Source of the DNA: Pseudomonas parafulva NBRC 16636 = DSM 17004
GTDB lineage: Bacteria > Pseudomonadota > Gammaproteobacteria > Pseudomonadales > Pseudomonadaceae
NCBI RefSeq assembly: GCF_000730645.1
Contig: NZ_BBIU01000004.1
Coordinates: 1 to 64,000, forward strand
Direction of reading: 5' to 3'
Length of the DNA: 64,000 bases
Part shown: one piece after another, positions 35,843 through 45,242 of the stretch
Numbering within the stretch: the first letter of the stretch is position 1
Layout: the number at the start of each line of letters is the position of its first letter
Notes under the pieces: generated by a model
What the model was told of the DNA's origin: nothing
Database searches by the model: none
What the model saw: the letters and a program-made list of their open reading frames with translations, nothing else
Made by a program: the position numbers and the translations under genes

Positions 35843-36367
35843 TCACCCCTCCCGAGGTTGTGGAACGCGACGCAGCACCTCGTCATAAGCTTGCAGGTCC
35901 AGAAAGGCTGTCACTTCTACCGCGCGCGCCTTTTCCATCCGCAGTATCCACACATAGCTGTTGGTGTACGGCCTGTCATCGCCAGCAATGGCTTCGCCTT
36001 TCCAGCTGATGATGACGTACTCCCCATCGGCCCAAAGCTGCTTGGACACCGGCCGTATCGGCGTCTTCAGGCGTGTGGTGAGGGGGCGAACAGCCCTCTG
36101 CATCAAATCATCCCGCCCGTTGTAAGTCCCCGAGTTGGGTCCTGATCCCTCGATGGTCCACACCACCTCCGGTGCCACCACTTCGTTGAAGAAGTCTGCC
36201 CCCCCTGCCGCCCAGCGATCAAAGGCCGCGGCAACCACCGCTTTGTTGTCTGCGGCAGCGGCCTCCTGGTTTTGCACGGAAGTGGCCGAGGCTGCGGTCG
36301 CAAAGCAGGCAAGCGACGCACAGAGGACGATGCGGCAGACGCAATCGGGTATACGGATACAGGCCAT
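35843..36367 (-). CDS. exported NTF2-like (SnoaL-type) protein
   Basis: A 174-residue protein with a signal peptide (VLCASLACFATAASA) and an NTF2-like fold: KAVVAAAFDRWAAGGADFFNEVVAPEVVWTIEG is the typical helix and first strand, and the C-terminal sheet has YTNSYVWILRMEKARAVEVTAFLD. Such ketosteroid-isomerase-like domains bind or isomerise small hydrophobic molecules; no specific function can be given. It lies 30 bp behind the aldo/keto reductase on the same strand and may be co-transcribed with it. Confidence 0.75.
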   Translation of the reverse strand: MACIRIPDCVCRIVLCASLACFATAASATSVQNQEAAAADNKAVVAAAFDRWAAGGADFFNEVVAPEVVWTIEGSGPNSGTYNGRDDLMQRAVRPLTTRLKTPIRPVSKQLWADGEYVIISWKGEAIAGDDRPYTNSYVWILRMEKARAVEVTAFLDLQAYDEVLRRVPQPREG

Positions 36368-36397
36368 GGTTGTGCCTCCTGTTAATAAACATGGCGG

Positions 36398-37498
36398 TTA
36401 GCGAGTGATAGGCGCTGGCGCTTCCTGGCCCGCATGCTTCTGGACCTGGGCGCCGCCAAACACCAATTGCTGCACCATCGGTGTGGCAATAAACCGGCCC
36501 GGGAAAATGGGCGCTGGTGCGCTTGCCTGATCCAAACGGGCGATATGCGTTACATCCAGCTCGATACTGAGTGCGTTCAGGTTGTCCTCGGCTTGAGCCA
36601 ATGTTCTTGCTCCGATAATGGGCGCGACCACGGCCGGGTTGTGCAAGGCCCACGCAAGCGCAACCTGGGAAGGTGTGGCGCCTATTTCCCTCGCGATCTC
36701 GACCACCACGCTGGCAATCTGTAACGAGCGCTCGGTCAAATGCCCCGTGGCACTGATCACGCCCTTGCGGTCTGCCGCTACGCCGGCTTCCTTGCTATCG
36801 CTCAGGTCTTCGGGCCCATATTTCCCGGTCAGGATGCCGCCGCCCAGCGGCGACCACGGGACTACGGCCAGCCCCATTTCCCGGGCCATGGGCAGTAACT
36901 CGTGCTCCACTGTGCGCTCCACCAGGCTGTATTCGATTTGCAGGGCCACCAACGGCGACCAACCGCGCAGATCGGCGAGCGCTTGCAACTGCGCCACCTT
37001 CCAAGCAGGTGTGTTGCAGATGCCCAGGTACAGCACCTTGCCGCTGCGCACGATGTCATCCAGGCCACGCATGACTTCTTCTGCGCTTGTGGTGAAGTCC
37101 CAGGCGTGCAGGTACAGCAGGTCAATACGGTCTGTGTCCAACTGACGAAGGCTGGTTTCCACCGAGCGCATCAGGTTGAGACGGTGATTGCCGCCTGAGT
37201 TGGGGTCACCGGGGGCACGGGCCATCGTGTACTTGGTTGAAATTACCAAACGCTCGCGTCGGCCTTTCATGAGCTGGCCAAGCATGCGCTCCGAAGCACC
37301 GTTGGTGTAATTGACGGCGGTATCGATGAAATTGCCGCCTGCCTCGACATAGCGGTCGAAAATTTGCCGGGCTCCGGCTTCATCCGTTCCCCATCCCCAG
37401 TCAGAGCCGAAGGTCATGGTGCCGAGTGCCAGTGGGGAAACGCGAATGCCGGAGCGGCCAAGCAGGCGGTACTGATCGAGTGCTGAGCGAGTGGACAT
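36398..37498 (-). CDS. aldo/keto reductase
   Basis: A 366-residue NADPH-dependent oxidoreductase with the AKR barrel. The catalytic tetrad is visible: Asp and Tyr in DTAVNYTNGASE, Lys in VISTKYTM and His in LYLHAWD. The cofactor-binding C-terminal part has PSQVALAWAL and PIIGARTLAQAEDNL. The start MSTRSALDQYRLLG at 37498 is chosen because conservation begins there; an in-frame Met 22 codons upstream lacks support. The substrate is unknown. It is divergent from an AraC regulator across 144 bp, which probably controls it. Confidence 0.9.
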   Translation of the reverse strand: MSTRSALDQYRLLGRSGIRVSPLALGTMTFGSDWGWGTDEAGARQIFDRYVEAGGNFIDTAVNYTNGASERMLGQLMKGRRERLVISTKYTMARAPGDPNSGGNHRLNLMRSVETSLRQLDTDRIDLLYLHAWDFTTSAEEVMRGLDDIVRSGKVLYLGICNTPAWKVAQLQALADLRGWSPLVALQIEYSLVERTVEHELLPMAREMGLAVVPWSPLGGGILTGKYGPEDLSDSKEAGVAADRKGVISATGHLTERSLQIASVVVEIAREIGATPSQVALAWALHNPAVVAPIIGARTLAQAEDNLNALSIELDVTHIARLDQASAPAPIFPGRFIATPMVQQLVFGGAQVQKHAGQEAPAPITR

Positions 37499-37642
37499 AG
37501 GGGCTCCTGACGAACCAGAGGATGATTGCGTAAGGGGACTTTGCGACAGGGCGGCGGCTTGCACGTATACGGATCGTCCCGCATGCTTGCATCATCCTCC
37601 GAGTTACCGGGCGTTCCACCGCATAACGTTTTGGGGCTTACC

Positions 37643-38533
37643 ATGAATGTGCGGCGCACACTGATCGACGTCATCAGCCGTCATGCACCTTCCAATGGCT
37701 TTCACTCGACGCCATTGGCAGGGGTTACGTTGGTGCGTTCAGATACCCCGACAATCCCCATGCCTGTGGTGTATCAACCCACCCTCTGCTACATCGTCCA
37801 AGGCCGCAAGCAGGTATCCATTGGGCCCGCGACCTATGTTTACGACGCGGCCAACTACCTTGTCGCCTCAGTAGACATTCCGGTGATGGGCTCCATTATC
37901 GAAGCCAGCGAGGCAGAACCGTATCTGTGCCTGGTACTCGACCTGGATATGGCGGTGCTCAGTGAGCTTGCCTTGCGCAACCCAGGCGCCAGCCACCAAA
38001 CAGCCGATTCAATGCCGAGTGGCATCGAACTCAATGGCAGCACACCCGAGCTGTTAGACGCAGTGGGCAGGCTGGCCAGCTTACTGGACACCCCGCAAGA
38101 TGCAGCGGAGCTGGCCCCGCTGGTAATACGTGAGGTGCTTTATCGCCTGCTTACCCGCCCTGGCAACTGCGTGCTGTTGCAGATGGCCAAGGCCGACAGC
38201 CGCCTGCGTCAGATTGCAAAAGCCATTACCTGGCTGCGTGCCCATTACCAGGAAGCGGTGCGCATCGACGATATTGCCGGCATCGCAGGCATGAGCCGGT
38301 CCACCTTCCACGCTCATTTCAAAGCGGTCACATCAATGAGCCCGCTTGAATTCCGTTGCCAGTTGCGCTTGCAGGAGGCGCGGCGCCTGATGGTGGCGGA
38401 GGCCCTGGATGCTGCCGGTGCGGGTTACCGAGTAGGCTATGAAAGCCCGTCCCAATTCAGCCGTGACTACGCCCGCGCTTTCGGCTTTCCGCCCGCTCGG
38501 GACGCCCTGCGTCTGCGCAGCGACGTTGCTTGA
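37643..38533 (+). CDS. AraC-family transcriptional regulator
   Basis: A 296-residue regulator with an N-terminal AraC_N-type cupin sensor (PTLCYIVQGRKQVSIGPATYVYDAANYLVASVDIPV) and a C-terminal double helix-turn-helix (RIDDIAGIAGMSRSTFHAHFKAVTSMSPLEF and VGYESPSQFSRDYARAFG). The ATG at 37643 is preferred to a longer upstream frame because the sensor domain begins shortly after. It faces the aldo/keto reductase, a very common pairing in pseudomonads, so it likely activates that gene in response to the enzyme's substrate. Confidence 0.88.
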   Translation: MNVRRTLIDVISRHAPSNGFHSTPLAGVTLVRSDTPTIPMPVVYQPTLCYIVQGRKQVSIGPATYVYDAANYLVASVDIPVMGSIIEASEAEPYLCLVLDLDMAVLSELALRNPGASHQTADSMPSGIELNGSTPELLDAVGRLASLLDTPQDAAELAPLVIREVLYRLLTRPGNCVLLQMAKADSRLRQIAKAITWLRAHYQEAVRIDDIAGIAGMSRSTFHAHFKAVTSMSPLEFRCQLRLQEARRLMVAEALDAAGAGYRVGYESPSQFSRDYARAFGFPPARDALRLRSDVA

Positions 38534-38784
38534 CCCTGTGGACACCCCCATTCCTCAATGTGTGACAGCACAATTGCAGCCTAACTATCTGCCTCTAAAC
38601 TGACGGTACTCAGCTAGCGCCCTGGCAACGCCTCTTCGAGCTATTGTCGATTGAGACTTCATACGGCAGACCTGTGTGCTTTTGAGGCATTTGGCGATAT
38701 CAGCACCTCCGAACTTGCCGGACCGCTACCGTTAATTCGGCATTCGCTTGGTTCCCCACTCACATCCCGTCGTTTCAGGTGACC

Positions 38785-40050
38785 ATGAGCGTAATGACCC
38801 CCTCCATTTCTCCCGAGCTGAAAGAGAAAATTCGCCCATTCGTTGAAAACCCCGCTGAGTTGGCAGACCGTATCCTGGCACGCTTGGTACAGGGCAACAG
38901 CGACTACGCAACTTTGACCGACGAAGCCCGGCACGATGCCTGGGAGTCCATCCGCACCTATTCATCGCTCTGGTTCCGTTGTTTGTACGAAGGTCGCACT
39001 ATCAACTTGCAGGAAATCGAGCAGCTCGCTCAATCGGGGCGGCGGCGTTTTCATCAAGGCATTGGTCTGAATTCGCTGCTGCGGGTATTTCGCGCGGGCA
39101 GCCAGGAAATGCTCGATGCTTACCTTAAGATTGGGGTGAGTGACCAGAGCCTGCGCGACGAATTGCTGTTCACATTGTCACCTTCGTTACTGGAGTATGT
39201 TGATTCTCTCTCGCTGGCCATTGCACATGCGTACCTGCAAGAGCAATTTCAGGGTGCTCGCTGGCGCGATGCCCGGCGTTACGAACTCAGCAGCATCGTC
39301 TTCAACCACGACCCCGATCCGGAAGGCTTCCAACGGGTCTGCAGCGCTTTGGGCCTCGATGCAGAGGGGTTGTGGCTGGCCATTGCCTTGAAGCTGGATT
39401 TTCACGTCACTCACCCCGGCGATCTGGAAATGGAAGCCGAGCGATTGGTAGCCAGTGTGGCCAATCACTTTAATACCGCTGCCGGGCAGCTTACGTATGT
39501 GATGCGCCACGGAAATCTGATCATCTGGTTGCCACGGGCGCGTGGCGACTCGTTGTTGATATGCGATCGGCAAGTGCGTAAGCAGATGGAGGCTTTCCCG
39601 CTAGGTAATACACCTATCAGGTCCATCGGAATCGGCTTGGTTAACCAGGGGGTACTGGGATGGGCCGCGTCGGCCAGCGAGGCGCTGAAGGCCTTGGAGT
39701 CGGGCGCCATCTCCTGGCCCCAGGCGCGTGTTTACACCTATAGCGGTGTGGCAATCAGTGAGTCGATCAAGTCCAGTAGACCGGCCTTGCGCTACCTGGA
39801 TTCGATCATCGAAGCCTTGGGCAATGAGCCAGAGCTCATCATGACGCTGCAATGCTTCTTCCAGCATTCGGAGAAGCACAAGATTACCGCGGCGGCTTTG
39901 AACATACACCCCAACACGTTGGCATACCGGCTCGACCGGATAATGAACCTGCTGGGTGGCAAAACTTCCGATTTAGATTTCATGGTTTCGTTGCGCCTGG
40001 CCATGGCACTCAGGCGAGCCAGTGATCGGCTCGACAGTGAAGGGAAGTGA
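38785..40050 (+). CDS. CdaR/PucR-type transcriptional regulator
   Basis: A 421-residue protein with a helical N-terminal sensor-like part (about 10-160, with LLRVFRAGSQEMLDAYLK), a middle GGDEF-like CdaR domain and a C-terminal PucR helix-turn-helix (HTH_30): HKITAAALNIHPNTLAYRLDRIMNLLGG. Such proteins activate catabolic operons on binding a substrate. It is convergent with the YWTD/CoA-transferase/dehydrogenase operon and is the best candidate regulator for it. The start ATG 38785 is six bases inside an in-frame GTG that may also be used. Confidence 0.85.
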   Translation: MSVMTPSISPELKEKIRPFVENPAELADRILARLVQGNSDYATLTDEARHDAWESIRTYSSLWFRCLYEGRTINLQEIEQLAQSGRRRFHQGIGLNSLLRVFRAGSQEMLDAYLKIGVSDQSLRDELLFTLSPSLLEYVDSLSLAIAHAYLQEQFQGARWRDARRYELSSIVFNHDPDPEGFQRVCSALGLDAEGLWLAIALKLDFHVTHPGDLEMEAERLVASVANHFNTAAGQLTYVMRHGNLIIWLPRARGDSLLICDRQVRKQMEAFPLGNTPIRSIGIGLVNQGVLGWAASASEALKALESGAISWPQARVYTYSGVAISESIKSSRPALRYLDSIIEALGNEPELIMTLQCFFQHSEKHKITAAALNIHPNTLAYRLDRIMNLLGGKTSDLDFMVSLRLAMALRRASDRLDSEGK

Positions 40051-40087
40051 ATCGGCGGCTATGTCCCATACAGTTGACGCCGCCGAT
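40051..40087. terminator. convergent hairpin
   Basis: ATCGGCGGC and GCCGCCGAT form a perfect 9-bp stem between two convergent genes (ends at 40050 and 40096). It probably serves both directions, though T-runs are weak. Confidence 0.5.
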
Positions 40088-40095
40088 CCGGGTAC

Positions 40096-41022
40096 TCAGT
40101 CGCCGTGATGGGCAAACGCGATGCCTGTCACTGGGCCAGGGCAGGTGTAGAGGGTGGTGAATACACCACCCTCTAGCGAGACGCCGCGCACCGCGCCACT
40201 CAGGTCGCTGACGAAAGCCCGATGCCCTTTCAGGTCCAGGGCCAGGCCAATGGCTTCTGCGAGCCCAGTGGCCAACACTCTGTGGTTGCTCAACCCATCA
40301 ACGCTGATGTCTGCGCAGTTAAGGCTGTTACCGCCCTGTTCGGGTAACCCTCGATCTGTCCAGTAAAGCCGCTGGCTCTCATGGTCGATCTCCAGGTCGA
40401 TTGGCTCCGGCAGGTGATCAAGCAGCAATTCTACGTTGGGTCGGTGCGCCAGGGGCATTACACCGGGCGGGGTCAGTGCCATCCTGAAAATTCTCCCTTG
40501 GCCGCCGTCAGGCGGGCCCTTCTGGGTCCAGTAGATGTATCGGTTCTGCAAGTCTAGGGCGATACCCACGCAATGGCGCATTACATCATCGCGGTCGCCA
40601 GGCCAGGCGCCGGTCTGGTGCAGCATGGTCAGGCCGCTGCCGTCGGTGTTGCAGCAAAAAATGGCCATGCCCTCGCGATCACACCAGTACAGCACCCCGT
40701 ATGCCGCATCCAGTTGAATCTGCTTGGGGGTGACGATGCTGCCACCGCCGACAAGCACACGATGATCGTCCCCCGCGAGACTGCAGCTTTCGATACTGCC
40801 ATCAGCGTGGATAAAGTTTTCTCCGGTCTCGGGCATTTCGCCCATGTTGGTCCAGTAGACCGTTTTACTGACCAGGTCTACCTGGATGCCATCAGGCGTT
40901 CCCCGAGGCACCTCAAGCAGCCGCCAGGACTCTCCGGTATTGACGTCCAGCGCGATGATGACTGCAGGATGTGCCTGCAGGATATACAGAAGATGGCGGG
41001 AATGGTCGTTCAGGTAGTCCAT
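40096..41022 (-). CDS. YWTD-type beta-propeller protein
   Basis: A 308-residue protein built of LDL-receptor class B-like repeats: KTVYWTNMG, GVLYWCDREG, RYIYWTQKG and QRLYWTDRG are evenly spaced blade signatures, with two less regular blades at the ends, giving a probable six-bladed propeller. There is no signal peptide, so it is cytoplasmic. Such proteins resemble SMP-30/NHL hydrolases, but their role in bacteria is not known. It is the third gene of an operon behind the CoA-transferase and dehydrogenase, 56 bp downstream, so it may be a lactonase or binding protein for the same substrate. Confidence 0.75.
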   Translation of the reverse strand: MDYLNDHSRHLLYILQAHPAVIIALDVNTGESWRLLEVPRGTPDGIQVDLVSKTVYWTNMGEMPETGENFIHADGSIESCSLAGDDHRVLVGGGSIVTPKQIQLDAAYGVLYWCDREGMAIFCCNTDGSGLTMLHQTGAWPGDRDDVMRHCVGIALDLQNRYIYWTQKGPPDGGQGRIFRMALTPPGVMPLAHRPNVELLLDHLPEPIDLEIDHESQRLYWTDRGLPEQGGNSLNCADISVDGLSNHRVLATGLAEAIGLALDLKGHRAFVSDLSGAVRGVSLEGGVFTTLYTCPGPVTGIAFAHHGD

Positions 41023-41078
41023 GTCATTTGCCTCATGCTATATGCCGCAGAGTGGGATACGAGGGGGCTCGCTGAATA

Positions 41079-42602
41079 TCAACGCTCTAGCCACTGCGGC
41101 TTGGATGAGCCACGTGGCACCAGTACGGTCTTGTCAAAGTTCCAGGACGATTTCGACAGCACCACTTGATCGGTCATGCCCTGGTACGTGCCCATTGGCG
41201 TGTCGGTGGTGAACAAGTCGGGCTTGGGATAGCCATGCACTGCGCTGGAGCCTGCGGTCTCCCTGGCGTATTGCTTGTCGAACAGACCTAGGCTCAGTTG
41301 CCACAACACGGTACGGGTCAGCGATACCACCACCCGGTAGCTGCCGCCCTCCGTGGCGCGGCGGCGCAAGGCCGCTAATACGCCCAAGGTACCCAGCCAG
41401 CCTACGACGTAGTCGCAGATTGGTACGATCGGGGGTTGTTTCGGTTGGGACAGCGACCCTTCGTGAGCGAAAAGGCCGGCAACGGCAGCGCCGATCTCAT
41501 CGAACCCAGGGCGGTTTGACCAAGGGCCGTTTTCACCATGCAATACGACAGTGACATGCACCAGCCCTGGTCGGATGTGAGCCAGTGTCTCGGCGTCCAT
41601 GCCATGGTCACGCAAAAAGCCTGGGCGTTTGTTAGCGAAGAACACGTCGGTGGTACTGAGCAGGGCGTCGAACTGCCGACGATCCTCGGGCGAATCGCCT
41701 AGTTGGGTGGAGCGCATACCAACCTGGGCTGTCCAGAGGAATCCTTCAATCTCTGTGTCATTAGGCCGCCAGATGTTCAATACATCTGCGCCGTACAGCG
41801 CCAGGTCTCTACCAATTGCAGCGCCAGCGATCACGTGCCCCAGCCCCAGGGCGCGGATGCCTTCCAGCGGTTTAGCGGCACCCCGCGAAAAAGGCATGGG
41901 GGCCGACTCGCCGATCTTCTCGATCTTTATCAGTGGCTGCTGGCTCAGTACATCCGTGTACTGCCGCTCGTTCAGAAACTCTGCCGTGCTGCGCACCATG
42001 CCCATGACGATACCTTGCTCGGCCGCAGCGTTCTCCAGCTCCAGTGCGTCCCATTGCAGCACCGCATTGCGGACTGCTTCGCTGCTGTCGCTGCAACGCA
42101 GCAGGTTCAGTGCACGGTGGCGCAGCGGTGGGTAGAAATTCAGCGGCAAGACGTGCCGACCATCGCGTGTTTCGTGGAACAACGGCAGCTTCATGAACGG
42201 GTTGTAGATATCGGCACCCATGGCGGGAGGGCGACCGTTGATCAGCTCCAAGCGGCCTTCAAAGAAGCCGCAGAAGCGCCGGAGCGCCTTACCGACATCA
42301 ACGTGAATGTCCTGTTCGGTGTCTGTACGCTCCCGATGGAGTGTGACAGCGGCGACCGTCCTGGCGGCTAGGCCGATGGCCGCCATGCTTGCGAAGCGAA
42401 TGGGGCTTGGCAGGATGGGGTCAGCCCCCTGAAAAGTGAGCGTACCGCCGAAGTCGGCGATAGAAAGGCCTACCTGCGCCAACACCTCTTCAACACCCTG
42501 GTGCAGATCGAAACTGGCATCGGTAGCCGGGTTGGTCGAAAGCGTGCGCAACTTGGCGGTCAGCGGATCGACAGCGTTTTCAACAGGGGAATGCGAGCTC
42601 AT
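41079..42602 (-). CDS. class III (CaiB/BaiF) CoA-transferase
   Basis: A 507-residue protein. The C-terminal 300 residues are a CaiB-type CoA-transferase starting PLEGIRALGLGHVIAGAAIGRDLALYGADVLNI. The likely catalytic Asp is in RPGFDEIGAAVAGLFAHEG. The N-terminal 200 residues look like a degenerate second CoA-transferase half (PSPIRFASMAAIGLAARTVAAV). The family moves CoA between carboxylic acids such as carnitine or crotonobetaine. The start MSSHSPVENA is chosen over an in-frame Met five codons upstream. It lies 40 bp behind the dehydrogenase gene. Confidence 0.85.
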   Translation of the reverse strand: MSSHSPVENAVDPLTAKLRTLSTNPATDASFDLHQGVEEVLAQVGLSIADFGGTLTFQGADPILPSPIRFASMAAIGLAARTVAAVTLHRERTDTEQDIHVDVGKALRRFCGFFEGRLELINGRPPAMGADIYNPFMKLPLFHETRDGRHVLPLNFYPPLRHRALNLLRCSDSSEAVRNAVLQWDALELENAAAEQGIVMGMVRSTAEFLNERQYTDVLSQQPLIKIEKIGESAPMPFSRGAAKPLEGIRALGLGHVIAGAAIGRDLALYGADVLNIWRPNDTEIEGFLWTAQVGMRSTQLGDSPEDRRQFDALLSTTDVFFANKRPGFLRDHGMDAETLAHIRPGLVHVTVVLHGENGPWSNRPGFDEIGAAVAGLFAHEGSLSQPKQPPIVPICDYVVGWLGTLGVLAALRRRATEGGSYRVVVSLTRTVLWQLSLGLFDKQYARETAGSSAVHGYPKPDLFTTDTPMGTYQGMTDQVVLSKSSWNFDKTVLVPRGSSKPQWLER

Positions 42603-42642
42603 GACGGGGCTCCTCATAGACTGGTCGAAGCTTGTGGGTGGT

Positions 42643-43587
42643 TCAAAACAGGCCGTGGTCTTTGCGCAGTGCCTGTAAAGCCACCATCACTTGGTTTTCG
42701 TTGTCGGTCAGCGCGGCAACGCTGCGGCCATCGGCTTGCTTGAAAACGCCTGAAACGATCGTCTGCTTGAGAGCGTCATCCACATCGGGTGTACCCAGGT
42801 TGCTCATTAGCCCCTGCAGGGGGTCCATCAGATGGTCCATGAAGTGGCGGATACCACCCTGGCCGCCGCCCAAGTGCCATTGCAGGCTTTGGCCCATGCA
42901 GCCCCAACGCAGGCCAGGGCCATAACTGACTGCCGCGTCGCAGTCTTCAACACTGATGACGCCCTGCTGGATCAGGTAGAGCATTTCCTTGTAGAGCGCT
43001 GCTTGCAGGCGATTGGCAACATGGCCCGGTAGTGAGCGGTGCAGTCGGATAGCTTTCTTGCCGATGGAGTCATAGAAGGCCATCGCGTTCTCGATGGTTT
43101 CTTCCGAGGTCTTGTCACCACCGACAACTTCAACCAGTGGGATGATGTGAGGCGGGTTGAAGGGGTGGCCAATTACGCAGCGCTCAGGGTGGGCACACTC
43201 GGCCTGTATCACGTCCATGGTCAGCCCCGAAGAACTAGAGGCGAGAATGGCGTTTTCAGGCGTATAGCGATCAATCTCGGCGAAGAACTTGGCCTTGAAG
43301 TCCGGCCGTTCGGGGCCGTTTTCCTGGACGAAATCGGCCTGGTGCAACGCTTGCTGCATGTCGGTGGTGAAGGTGAGCCGATCACGGCTGGCGCTGGGTG
43401 AAAGGCCAATGTGTTCGAGAATCGACCACTCCTGCTCTACATACTTACGCAGGTTTTCTTCTGCATTGGGGGCGGTGTCCACTGCCGTGACATCGAAACC
43501 ACGTGCCAGATACAGCGCGGCCCAGCTGGAACCTATAACGCCGGTTCCGACAATAGCGATACGTTTGACGGACTTCGCAAAAGACAT
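42643..43587 (-). CDS. 3-hydroxyacyl-CoA dehydrogenase-family enzyme (carnitine dehydrogenase-like)
   Basis: A 314-residue NAD-dependent dehydrogenase. The Rossmann motif IAIVGTGVIGSSWAALYLARG opens the protein, followed by ASSSSGL and the 3HCDH signature HPFNPPHIIPLVEVVGG containing the catalytic His. A C-terminal helical domain completes it. Single-domain enzymes of this length include L-carnitine dehydrogenase and L-gulonate 3-dehydrogenase. Neighbouring a CaiB-type CoA-transferase it may act on a carnitine-like or other hydroxy acid. It is first in the leftward operon. Confidence 0.85.
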   Translation of the reverse strand: MSFAKSVKRIAIVGTGVIGSSWAALYLARGFDVTAVDTAPNAEENLRKYVEQEWSILEHIGLSPSASRDRLTFTTDMQQALHQADFVQENGPERPDFKAKFFAEIDRYTPENAILASSSSGLTMDVIQAECAHPERCVIGHPFNPPHIIPLVEVVGGDKTSEETIENAMAFYDSIGKKAIRLHRSLPGHVANRLQAALYKEMLYLIQQGVISVEDCDAAVSYGPGLRWGCMGQSLQWHLGGGQGGIRHFMDHLMDPLQGLMSNLGTPDVDDALKQTIVSGVFKQADGRSVAALTDNENQVMVALQALRKDHGLF

Positions 43588-43920
43588 AGCAATCTCTCCC
43601 TGTCATCCATGGAACTCATGAATGATTCAGTTGAATTGAATATTCACAGCTCAGAGTTTCAATATAGACAGGGGTGGCCAGAGTTAAAATTGTAAAGCGC
43701 CACAGAATAATCAGTGGATTGCCACAGTCGCTGTTAATGCCTACCTGTCTTAGGATGAACTGTGAAAATTAGTACGATTAACTATCCAACTTTATTTGTT
43801 AGCTCGGCTAAGACACGCACCTCACTGCCCGTTTGATCGATTGGATCATTCCACAGGGTCAACCCATAAAGGCGTTTAAGTGAGTTCACCGTTGCAACAT
43901 CGCTCAGGGAGTCGGCCTTG
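43588..43920. promoter_or_regulatory. divergent intergenic region, promoters expected
   Basis: These 333 bases separate the leftward dehydrogenase operon from the rightward flavoprotein gene. The part near 43620-43800 is AT-richer than the flanks. I see no gene and no single convincing operator; a ribosome site (CAGGGA) precedes the flavoprotein start. Confidence 0.4.
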
Positions 43921-45198
43921 ATGAGTCATAGCATCGTTATTATTGGTGGGGGCGCCGGTGGTGCAGAGCTGGCGGCAATGCTGGGCCGCCGTTCACGCCG
44001 GCTGAACATCGAGGTTACGCTGGTTGACCGCATGGCCCGACATTTCTGGAAGCCGCGGCTGCATGAAGTTGCCGCCGGGCTCCGCGGTGAAGGTGATGCC
44101 ATTTCCTACCTTGCCCTGGCCCGTGCCAACAATTTTCGCTTTCGCCTGGGCAGCCTGACGCATCTTGACGCCAATGCCCGAATCATCGGGCTGGATGCGG
44201 TCGTCAACGATCTAGGCAAGGTCCTGCTGCCCAAGCGGGTGCTGCCATACGACACGCTGGTGTTGGCAATTGGCTCGCAGGTCAATGATTTCGGCACCCC
44301 CGGAGTTCGCGAGCATTGCCTGTTGCTGGATGACAGCGAGCGCGCATTGGCCTTTCAGAAACACTTGCTGGAAGCGGTGATGCTGGTTTCCCAGGGGGCC
44401 AGCAAGCGGCTACGCATTGGTATTGTCGGCGCCGGCGCCACCGGCGTGGAGCTGGCAGCAGAGCTCTGCCACTCGATTCGCGCCATGCAGGACTCGACGG
44501 GTCTCATCGCGGCTGAACAGCTGGATATCACCGTCATCGACATGGCCGACAGGCCGCTGGCAAATAACGCCCCCTCTGTATCGAAATTCGCCGAGCGCAC
44601 CTTGGCCAAGATGGGCGTCACTCTGCGCTTGAACAGTGGAGTGGCGCAGGTCACAGATGAGGGTTTCGTACTCAAGGACGGAGAGACGTTGTTTTGCGAC
44701 TTGAAGATCTGGGCATCAGGAGTGATTGGCCTGCCGCTTGTGGCTGATCTTGACCTGACCCTCGATCGCTCCCGTCGCATCCTTTGCGACGAGCAACTGC
44801 GTTGCGTGGGGGCCCAAGGTGTCTACGCCATGGGGGATTGCGCTTATGTGTTCGATCCGCAGCATCAGCGGCCCCTACCTTGTACCGCTCAGGTTGCGCA
44901 TCAGCAGGCCAGCTACCTCTCCGGGCTCTTGTCACGAAAACCGCGTGACGCGATGCCCAAGCCATTCTGTTACCGCGATCGCGGCAGCCTGGTTTCTTTC
45001 GGCGGGGCGTCTACCGCCGGCGAAGTCCCACTTCACAAACAACGTGCCTGGGTTTTCAACGGCTACTTTGCCAGGCTCGGCTACCTCATGTTGCAGCTCA
45101 TGCATCGCGCCACGTTGCTGGGCTGGCGCAAGACGCTCACGCTGACATTTGCCGACGCCTTGCGGCGCACTGCGGCTCCACCGGTCAAGCTCCACTGA
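43921..45198 (+). CDS. type II NADH dehydrogenase-like flavoprotein
   Basis: A 425-residue pyridine-nucleotide-disulphide oxidoreductase. The FAD-binding motif is IVIIGGGAGGAELAAMLGRR, the NAD-binding motif is IGIVGAGATGVELAAEL, and VYAMGDCAY is the second FAD motif. The C-terminal HRATLLGWRKTL is amphipathic and could anchor the protein to the inner membrane, as in NDH-2 enzymes that feed electrons from NADH to quinone without proton pumping. It is not the main ndh locus by context. An OmpW-like gene follows 44 bp later. Confidence 0.85.
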   Translation: MSHSIVIIGGGAGGAELAAMLGRRSRRLNIEVTLVDRMARHFWKPRLHEVAAGLRGEGDAISYLALARANNFRFRLGSLTHLDANARIIGLDAVVNDLGKVLLPKRVLPYDTLVLAIGSQVNDFGTPGVREHCLLLDDSERALAFQKHLLEAVMLVSQGASKRLRIGIVGAGATGVELAAELCHSIRAMQDSTGLIAAEQLDITVIDMADRPLANNAPSVSKFAERTLAKMGVTLRLNSGVAQVTDEGFVLKDGETLFCDLKIWASGVIGLPLVADLDLTLDRSRRILCDEQLRCVGAQGVYAMGDCAYVFDPQHQRPLPCTAQVAHQQASYLSGLLSRKPRDAMPKPFCYRDRGSLVSFGGASTAGEVPLHKQRAWVFNGYFARLGYLMLQLMHRATLLGWRKTLTLTFADALRRTAAPPVKLH

Positions 45199-45242
45199 CA
45201 TCGATTCCGGCCGTGTGCAGCTTCAGGAGGGCGATCACAGGT

